Shown in pieces: positions 57,791 through 64,000 of a DNA stretch of 64,000 nt. The stretch is from an uncultured Eubacteriales bacterium. Its GTDB lineage: Bacteria; Bacillota; Clostridia; Oscillospirales; Oscillospiraceae. The position numbers and the translations under genes are program-made. The DNA is taken from contig CABSBF010000001.1 of assembly GCA_902475855.1 (NCBI GenBank), positions 37,115 to 101,114 of the forward strand. Direction: 5' to 3'. Under the pieces are notes generated by a model. The model was given only the letters and a program-made list of their open reading frames with translations, was not told the origin of the DNA and did not search any database. Within the stretch, counting starts at the first letter, position 1. Each line of letters begins with the position of its first letter.

Positions 57791-59992
57791 TTAGTCTGTC
57801 AGGGTAATGTTTATCCCGGACTCTCCATTTTTGTCGTGCGGAATAGCTCTGCAATCACCGACGACCAATTCTCCACGCACGGTAGTCTTTTTGACACGAG
57901 TCTCGTCTTTGTTGAGGGAGAACACCTCTTCGTCGTTATAGTAACCGGCAAACTCCCGGTTATTGATGACAGTCTTTTCTGAGGTATCAGATCTGTATAC
58001 CTCAATGCCGGCCTTGTCAATCTTTACGCCGCTGGTGTAAATCTCGTTTGGTGCTGGAGTCCACGACTTCGGTGTCGTTCCTTCGCAAAGCATCAAATCG
58101 GCTACATACAAATAGCCACCACTCGTTTCAGCTTTTATTTCGACAGTAGGCGACTGGATATCTCTTATGGTGTGTGTGTATTCCTTCCACCCCGAACTAG
58201 CTGTGGAGCTGAAAATGACCGTCTCAGAATCGCCATTGTAGATAACTGTAATCTTCGACAGAAGCGCAGATGTCTTTTTAACTTTTGCACTCACTGTGTA
58301 GCTGCTGCCAACCACGATGTCATCAATTATCTGCGTCAGCGTCGAACCAGCAGACAGGCGGAAACATGAGTTTGCAACGGTGGTGTTTTTGGTATCATCA
58401 TTCTGGAGCGTTTCAACAACACCGGTTGCCTCCCAATCGTCAGAGATACCATTCAATCCACTAGAGTTTCTCACGTAATTCACGCCGCCAGTATAGGCGC
58501 TCGTGAAATCGAGGCGCAGGCCATCAATCGTCTGAGCTATCTGCGCAACATCCTGCTGTAGCACATCAATCGCGCCGTCGCTGCGCTCGTTCGTCAGGTA
58601 GTCCGTGATCTTCTGAGCCTCAAACTTCACCAGTCCCTCTGCTGCCTCGTAGGACTGCGAGAGAACTCCATCCGTGTACGCCTGCGAAATGGAAGCGGCC
58701 TGCACACTGCCTGCTTCAATCAGCGACCCACGGATGACCATCGCGTTGATGACGTTCGTAATGAACTCATCGTCGAAGGTCAGCGCCGTCGTATAGGGGC
58801 CATCAATGCCAGTGGACGACTTGCCAAAGCCATTGACGTTCCACCTCCACACAACTTGCGCCTGTGCCGGGTCTTCGCTATCCATGATAAACAGTTCCGA
58901 ACCGTTGCTGTAGATATGACCGCCGAACACGCCGGTGAGCATAGCAGTTGCCATCGCAAGGCGCGAGTCGTAGTCGGTCTTTGTTTTCTCAGCGTCCTCT
59001 TTGATCGTGGAGACAACACTCGAAATAGCTGTCGTGATCGTGTCGGGAACACAGGACAACGTGACGACGTTCCTATCCGGTTCGTCTGGGTACTCTTTGT
59101 ACTCGACAATCTGATGCTCCACACGGATGCCTCGCTCTACGTCGATGAGCGTCACCTTCTTGTGCATCTTGAAGTCAAGGAACGAATACTCCGTGCTTTG
59201 CTTTGCTAGGTCAACCACGTTGCACTCATACGAGCGCACCGGGGAAGCCAGCGTTTCCAGCATCTCAACCGCAGCTTCGTACAGGTTTTCAGGCACGGTG
59301 TATCGTTCATCGCTCCAGTATGCGCACACGGTCTTATCGACGTACTTCCGGTTCTCAACGTAGGTCAAGCCATATTCTTTTTCGCCCACTATGGCCTTCT
59401 CCATTGTCAGACCGTCTTTGCCGTAGGCATACAACCTCGTTGCGAAGTCAGTCGTATCACCCCTGAAAGACAGACTCTTCAGGTTGAGTTCCGTAGTCAG
59501 GTACTCGCCTGTCGGCTGCATTTCCGTCTGTGAGTACACCACAACCGTCTTCTCACGGATTTTCCAGACGAGATACACCTTGTAGGTGCTCATACACTGG
59601 TACGCCACGTCGAAGTCGGTACAGAAATCGAACTCTATCGTCCTGCGAATTGAGGACACGTTGCCGCCCTGAATCGTCCACCCTTCCGGCAGATGGCTTT
59701 CGAGCACCTCCGTCAGTGACCGGGTGGTGCTCTTGTAATCCTTGTAGACAGTGCCCTTCAGGAAGTCGAAGTTCAGTTCACAGTCCACTTTGTCATCGTC
59801 AATCTTCTTGATGAGCCACTCGTTCTCATCGGTGACGACGCGAGCTTCCTCGTACAGCAGCGGATACTGCTCATGGTGCGTATCGACGTAGAATGTCATC
59901 TCGTCGCAGCCGTCGAGCTTGTGTGTAATCGAGAAATTCTCATACGCAGTGAGAGGACGAGCCTCTCCTGTTGCGTCGTACAATACAATCAT
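57791..59992 (-). CDS. phage tail-associated protein (Prophage_tail/Gp18-like)
   Basis: A 733-residue protein. The N-terminal part (MIVLYDATGEARPLTAYENF, FLKGTVYKDYKSTTRSL, VWKIREKTVVVYSQTEMQPT) resembles the minor structural/tail-tip domain. A middle helical part (ISQAYTDGVLSQSYEAAEGL) is followed by a carbohydrate-binding-like region (SSYTVSAKVKKTSALLSKI). It would form part of the baseplate or tip. Ends at the fibre gene. Confidence 0.82.
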   Translation of the reverse strand: MIVLYDATGEARPLTAYENFSITHKLDGCDEMTFYVDTHHEQYPLLYEEARVVTDENEWLIKKIDDDKVDCELNFDFLKGTVYKDYKSTTRSLTEVLESHLPEGWTIQGGNVSSIRRTIEFDFCTDFDVAYQCMSTYKVYLVWKIREKTVVVYSQTEMQPTGEYLTTELNLKSLSFRGDTTDFATRLYAYGKDGLTMEKAIVGEKEYGLTYVENRKYVDKTVCAYWSDERYTVPENLYEAAVEMLETLASPVRSYECNVVDLAKQSTEYSFLDFKMHKKVTLIDVERGIRVEHQIVEYKEYPDEPDRNVVTLSCVPDTITTAISSVVSTIKEDAEKTKTDYDSRLAMATAMLTGVFGGHIYSNGSELFIMDSEDPAQAQVVWRWNVNGFGKSSTGIDGPYTTALTFDDEFITNVINAMVIRGSLIEAGSVQAASISQAYTDGVLSQSYEAAEGLVKFEAQKITDYLTNERSDGAIDVLQQDVAQIAQTIDGLRLDFTSAYTGGVNYVRNSSGLNGISDDWEATGVVETLQNDDTKNTTVANSCFRLSAGSTLTQIIDDIVVGSSYTVSAKVKKTSALLSKITVIYNGDSETVIFSSTASSGWKEYTHTIRDIQSPTVEIKAETSGGYLYVADLMLCEGTTPKSWTPAPNEIYTSGVKIDKAGIEVYRSDTSEKTVINNREFAGYYNDEEVFSLNKDETRVKKTTVRGELVVGDCRAIPHDKNGESGINITLTD

Positions 59993-60005
59993 GTGCTCGC
60001 CTCCT

Positions 60006-60680
60006 CTACAGGTAAATTGGATAGAAGCTGATCTCGACTTCCGATGCCCCGTCGATTTCCACGGTGTTCAGTCCGGGCTGAAGCATCGGGAAGCTGGTCA
60101 AATTCGTGTCAGCGAACTTGTTCAGCCCATCCTTTGTGACGGTCTTCTTTAATCCGTCGATGGTGATGGCACCAACAGCATCATTCACCGTGATACCCAT
60201 CACCTTCACGACATTTTCTGTCGATGTGATGCGAAGCACCGCAGGTGTCTTGTAATTTCCTCCGACCGTAACGCTTCCACTTTGTGTCAGCGTCATGGTT
60301 ACTTTTGCATCGTGCCTGTAGCCAGACAACGTATACTGCACTTTTCTTATCCACGGAGCCTTTTCATCCGGCGTGGACTGTTTATCGTAGACGCAACGAT
60401 ACCAGAATCCGTCCGGCAGAAGAATATCCGGCATATCCAGCATCAGCGCAGTCATCTTGGATATGTTAAGTGCAATCTCTTTCGGTGTGTCTCCCTCAAA
60501 GTCGAACGTCAGTGTGATGCTGCGAAGCCCAGCCGTCTGGCTGAGCTTCACAGGAATCATTGAGCTGGGCGGAAGCAGATAGCCACTTGTGAAATCGCAG
60601 GCACCTACTTTGTAGGACAGCATCTTGGCACCATATGTCGAGAACAGTACATCGTTTATTTTCGGTTCAATGGCACCCAT
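60006..60680 (-). CDS. distal tail protein (Dit-like)
   Basis: A 224-residue protein whose ATG (60680) overlaps the tape measure stop as TGATG. KINDVLFSTYGAKMLSYKVG and LPDGFWYRCVYDKQSTPDEK lie on the N-terminal ring, and a galectin-like C-terminal domain (GTVEVGG-like VGGNYKTPAVLRITST) follows. It links tail tube and baseplate. Confidence 0.82.
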   Translation of the reverse strand: MGAIEPKINDVLFSTYGAKMLSYKVGACDFTSGYLLPPSSMIPVKLSQTAGLRSITLTFDFEGDTPKEIALNISKMTALMLDMPDILLPDGFWYRCVYDKQSTPDEKAPWIRKVQYTLSGYRHDAKVTMTLTQSGSVTVGGNYKTPAVLRITSTENVVKVMGITVNDAVGAITIDGLKKTVTKDGLNKFADTNLTSFPMLQPGLNTVEIDGASEVEISFYPIYL

Positions 60681-63600
60681 CACTTTCCCTCCCATTCGAG
60701 TTCTTTCGATACATACGGCGTGATGGCTCTTGCAGCCTTCTTCCCGTCGATGTAGATGTTGTTTTCGACGTACTGCGGTTTCCGTCCTTCACCGTTTCCG
60801 TCATTATCGTCACGACTGTCCTTGGACTTTCCGTAGGACACACTCGCATTACCGGCGCTGATCGCCGTTCCGTTGCTGTATGTGCTGTCATCGACAGCGT
60901 TCTGCATTTTCGCTACGATGCCATCATAATCACCGCCGTCCATCTCCGGAGAATTCATCTCGAAGTCAACGTCGTTGATGTCGTCGGCGAGGGACTGAGC
61001 AGCGTCGATAGCTGCGTCAGCGTTCTCCTCGATACCTTCGGCAAGGCCGAGCACGAGGTTCTTGCCGACCACATCACGGAACACCGTGGACGGGCTGTGA
61101 ATGCCAAAAATGGACTTGATTCCATTCAGGATGCTCGTACCAAATCCCTTGATCTTGTCGAGCACCCACTGCGTCGCATTACTGATGCCATTCCAAATTC
61201 CTTTTACGAGGTTCTTACCAACTTCTGCAATATTTCCTATAGCATTAGTTATAATTTCCGGTAGTTTTTTGAAGAAATTTGAAATACTGGAGATAAACGA
61301 GTTCCATCCTTCTTTTATGCCTTCCCACATTTTTGAAATCCATGTTCCTGCTGCCGATTTGAAGTCAACCCAAAGGTCTTTTATCGTTTCTGCCAATCCA
61401 ACAACAAGGTCAACAATCATGTCAACGATTATCATGAATATCTGTGGTAACGCCTTCGCAATTTCAAATATCATCAACGCCACGCACTCGATCAGCGTCG
61501 GCAGATTCTCGATCAGTCCAACAACAATTGATACTATGAGCGTTGGTAGGATTTCTACAATTTTCAGTATTATTTCAGGCAACGCTTTCACAATAGCGAG
61601 GACAAGGTCAACAACACATTGTATCAACATTGGCAGACATTCAATCAGGCCATCAATTATAGAAGTAATCAATTGAGGCAGAATTGACACAATGTTAATA
61701 ATAATTTCCGGCAGATACTCAACTATTGCAAGTATTATATCAAGTATACACAGTAGTAAATCCGGTATACACTTAACAATAGCATCAATAATAGTTGCAA
61801 TCAGACTTGGGATGCACTCTACAATTGAGCAAATTATCTGTGGGAGCGCTTCGACTATGGCTAGAATCAACTGCAATACACAGTCGATAAGCATCGGGAT
61901 GAGTTGCAGGATAGCGCTGATTATGTTTTCAATCAGCACCGGAAGCACATCGATGATCGCCTGAATGATATCTGGCAGGGCATCAGCTATTGCCATCACA
62001 ATGTCGATAACCGCTTGAACAATCTCCGGTATCAACTCAAGCAAAGCGTCTACGATCATTTGTATAATATCTGGAAGCGCTTCAACGATCATTTTGATGA
62101 TTCCCGGCAGTGCTTCAGCAATTGATCTCACAATGCCAACAACAGCCTGAATCAGTTTTGGAATCATCTCACTTATTGCATCAACGATCATCTCAAATAT
62201 TGCCGGGAGCGCATTGATAATCATTTCAATAAGCTCAGGCAATGCATCAACGATACTCTGTATAATTCCAGTGATACAATCCAGCAGCATTGGGAACGCT
62301 GCCTGAAGACCTGTAATGAGCGCCTTCAGAATATCCGGGATCGCAGCAATCAACGTTGGCAACGCATTGAGGATGCCCTGCACCATCGAGTCGATCAGCG
62401 AGATGCCAGCCTCAATCAGCTTCGGGAGATACGTCGCCACCGTGGTAACGAGCGCGACCATACCGTCTGCTACGGACTGTGCAATCTTCCCGGCGTTCTG
62501 TGCAAGGCCGTTGCACAGCGCGATGATAAGCTCACCGCCAAGCTCCACAAGGTCATCCGTGATGCTCAGGATGCCGGAAATCAGCGTGTCAATGACGCTC
62601 GCCGCAGATTCAGCGATGCTGCCGGCAGAATCGGACAGTCCCTGCACAAGCGCAGAGATGATGCTGACGCCGCCCTTCATGAGCAGGGGAACGTACTCGA
62701 TGATCTTGTTGACAGCCTGTGCCAGTGCATCTCCAAGGGAATCAACGAGTCCGTCAAAACCGTTCTCGTTCACAGCCTCGGTCAGCTCGGACATGATGTC
62801 CGTAGCTTCCTGCACGAAGTCGCGCATCATGCCGGTTCCTTCACCGATGCTGGACATTGACTCATACAGCGCTATGCCGAAGCCCTCGGTTGCGGACTGC
62901 AAAATGGTGATATCGCCTTTCAGGTTGTCCAGCTTGGTTTCTGCCATCTGTGCGGCAGCACCGGAGCAGTCCTCCAGTTTTGCCTTCAGGTCAGCCAGCT
63001 GTTTGGAGCTGTTGCCGGCAATGGAGTTGAACGCTTTCAAGCCGGCAGTCGTGAAGATCATGCCGGTGTAGTTTGCCTTCTCTTCCTCGGTGAGGTCGGA
63101 GAACGATGCGTTCAGGTCGTTTACAATGTCGATGAAGTCTCTCTGTCTGCCCTCGCTGTCGTAGATGGAGACGCCGAGTGCATCCAGTGCCTTGGTCGCA
63201 TTGTCGGTCGGAGCATACAGGTCGGACATTGCACGGGCAAGGTAGTTGCCAGCGGCAGAACCCTGATAGCCCTTTTCGGCCAACGCAAGCAGCGATGTCG
63301 TAATCGTAGACAGGGACTGGTTATACGCACCGCCAACAGATGCTGCCGAAGAAACAGCCTCGCCCAGCTGAGCGGTGGACGTGTTCGCCAGAGTCGCACC
63401 CTTCGCGTACATATCCGCGATGTTCGCGCAGTCATCCATGCTGATGCCTGCCTCGCGGAACGAGTTGGACATGGCCTTGACGGTCGTAGTCAGGTATCCA
63501 GCAGCTGCGTCCATCGACATCTCACCGGCTGCTGCCAAGTCCAGAGTAGCATCAATGGCCTGAAGCTGCTCATCAAGAGACAAGCCGGCCATTGCAAGGA

Positions 63601-63904
63601 TGTTGAAGCCTTCAGCCGCTTCCGTCGCCGTAAACTTCGTTGCCGCGCCAAGCTCTTTAGCCTTTGTTGCAATGACGTCGATTTTATCAACAGTTGTGCC
63701 CATCGTTGCGGCAACACCAGAGATGGCGTACTCGAAGTCAGAGCCGACTTTTACTGCATAGCTGCTAAGTGCTGCCAATGCTGTACCTGCTGCCGCAACT
63801 GCCGTTGTTATTCCTTTTACAAGTGATGTGCCGAGGTCAGCCAGTCCTTCCCGTAGACCAGACTGGTCGAGTTTGGTATCAATGATTACAGAGCCGTCAG
63901 CCAC
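60680..63904 (-). CDS. tape measure protein with long hydrophobic repeat
   Basis: A 1,074-residue protein. GTG 63904 follows GGAAGGTGA and starts MADGSVIIDTKLDQSGLREG. The TP901-type region (KIDVIATKAKELGAATKFTA, AVSSAASVGGAYNQSLSTIT) is at about 75-380. A very long stretch (about 470-860) repeats hydrophobic blocks such as LPDIIQAIIDVLPVLIENII about every 22 residues. It sets tail length and may insert in the host membrane. The gene is complete on its minus-strand 3' side. A longer GTG at 63913 lacks spacing. Confidence 0.9.
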   Translation of the reverse strand: MADGSVIIDTKLDQSGLREGLADLGTSLVKGITTAVAAAGTALAALSSYAVKVGSDFEYAISGVAATMGTTVDKIDVIATKAKELGAATKFTATEAAEGFNILAMAGLSLDEQLQAIDATLDLAAAGEMSMDAAAGYLTTTVKAMSNSFREAGISMDDCANIADMYAKGATLANTSTAQLGEAVSSAASVGGAYNQSLSTITTSLLALAEKGYQGSAAGNYLARAMSDLYAPTDNATKALDALGVSIYDSEGRQRDFIDIVNDLNASFSDLTEEEKANYTGMIFTTAGLKAFNSIAGNSSKQLADLKAKLEDCSGAAAQMAETKLDNLKGDITILQSATEGFGIALYESMSSIGEGTGMMRDFVQEATDIMSELTEAVNENGFDGLVDSLGDALAQAVNKIIEYVPLLMKGGVSIISALVQGLSDSAGSIAESAASVIDTLISGILSITDDLVELGGELIIALCNGLAQNAGKIAQSVADGMVALVTTVATYLPKLIEAGISLIDSMVQGILNALPTLIAAIPDILKALITGLQAAFPMLLDCITGIIQSIVDALPELIEMIINALPAIFEMIVDAISEMIPKLIQAVVGIVRSIAEALPGIIKMIVEALPDIIQMIVDALLELIPEIVQAVIDIVMAIADALPDIIQAIIDVLPVLIENIISAILQLIPMLIDCVLQLILAIVEALPQIICSIVECIPSLIATIIDAIVKCIPDLLLCILDIILAIVEYLPEIIINIVSILPQLITSIIDGLIECLPMLIQCVVDLVLAIVKALPEIILKIVEILPTLIVSIVVGLIENLPTLIECVALMIFEIAKALPQIFMIIVDMIVDLVVGLAETIKDLWVDFKSAAGTWISKMWEGIKEGWNSFISSISNFFKKLPEIITNAIGNIAEVGKNLVKGIWNGISNATQWVLDKIKGFGTSILNGIKSIFGIHSPSTVFRDVVGKNLVLGLAEGIEENADAAIDAAQSLADDINDVDFEMNSPEMDGGDYDGIVAKMQNAVDDSTYSNGTAISAGNASVSYGKSKDSRDDNDGNGEGRKPQYVENNIYIDGKKAARAITPYVSKELEWEGK

Positions 63905-63966
63905 ACAAATCACCTTCCTTTTCGTGACTCATATGGCTCAACGGCTCAAAAGTGCGTATATATACT

Positions 63967-63987
63967 TATAGTTACGAAGTAACTATA
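63967..63987. repeat. 21-bp palindrome, copy 2
   Basis: TATAGTTAC-GAA-GTAACTATA, upstream of the tape measure gene and close to the window edge. It shares the core AGTTACGAAGTAACT with 52229-52249. Confidence 0.75.
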
Positions 63988-64000
63988 TTTTCTTTTATAT

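Larger units (their letters stand above)
35450..64000. mobile_element. siphovirus-type prophage, incomplete in the window
   Basis: Every gene from 35622 to the right edge is on the minus strand and phage-like. Tail, fibre, endolysin and holin genes (52.6-63.9 kb) are followed by an accessory block of about 40 small genes (35.6-52.0 kb). Codon-tight packing, start/stop overlaps and the lack of host-type genes mark it as phage. Integrase, repressor, replication, packaging and head genes are missing, so the element extends beyond 64000. The left limit is placed between the terminator at 35440 and the first small gene; no att site was identified. It could be an intact prophage or a remnant. Confidence 0.9.

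Overview
This window is a chromosomal segment of a spore-forming member of the Clostridia, most like the Oscillospirales (Oscillibacter/Flavonifractor type) from gene content and a moderately high GC level. That placement is an inference. It rests on an alpha/beta small acid-soluble spore protein, a complete spoIIIAA-AH operon, sigK, a T-box leader in front of tyrS, and Gram-positive envelope genes (LCP, LTA-synthase-like). The final 28.5 kb is an incomplete prophage.

Host part (1-35.4 kb). Minus strand: an LCP protein cut by the window edge, a MATE transporter, a structured small RNA candidate with a perfect sigma-A promoter, an aminotransferase and an LTA-synthase-like sulfatase. Plus strand: an SASP gene and two tandem CobW-like GTPases, one with a very His-rich linker and one fused to a YcgQ-like C-terminal domain. 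A long minus-strand block at 9.8-19.4 kb reads spoIIIAA-AH, Asp23/Gls24, nusB, Kae1-like, xseA, xseB, ispA, sigK. It joins engulfment-stage sporulation, isoprenoid and DNA-repair housekeeping, and the late mother-cell sigma factor, whose ribosome-binding site sits inside an 11-bp hairpin. Then come nadE, pfkA, tyrS with its T-box, yajC, tgt, a large transglutaminase-like protein, cutC, a leucyl aminopeptidase and a 1,873-residue subtilisin-like surface protease carrying dockerin-like and cohesin-like segments.

Prophage part (about 35.45 kb to the window end, every gene on minus). From right to left come tape measure, distal tail protein, tail-associated protein, a DUF859-type fibre, a small tail protein, an XhlA-like membrane protein, a 59-residue LysM protein, a CHAP/peptidoglycan-binding endolysin and an LLH-type holin, ending at a strong terminator near 52.5 kb. 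From 52.1 down to 35.6 kb lies an accessory region of about 40 very small genes. They are packed with start/stop overlaps and include several zinc-ribbon proteins, Lar-like, DUF3310, dUTPase, a PemK/MazF-like protein, a ThyX-like protein interrupted in frame by an HNH endonuclease, and an XRE regulator. Seven of the genes encode fewer than 60 residues.

The most distinctive signal is regulatory. The accessory region is divided into four operons, each preceded by a near-identical module: A-rich upstream box, TTGACA, an 18-bp spacer, TACGAT, then a TTACC...GGTAA palindrome just ahead of the ribosome-binding site. The XRE gene has its own promoter with a similar upstream box, which makes it a candidate regulator. 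A separate 21-bp palindrome occurs twice, once between the late operon and the accessory region and once upstream of the tape measure gene. Integrase, packaging and head genes are not in the window, so the prophage continues to the right.
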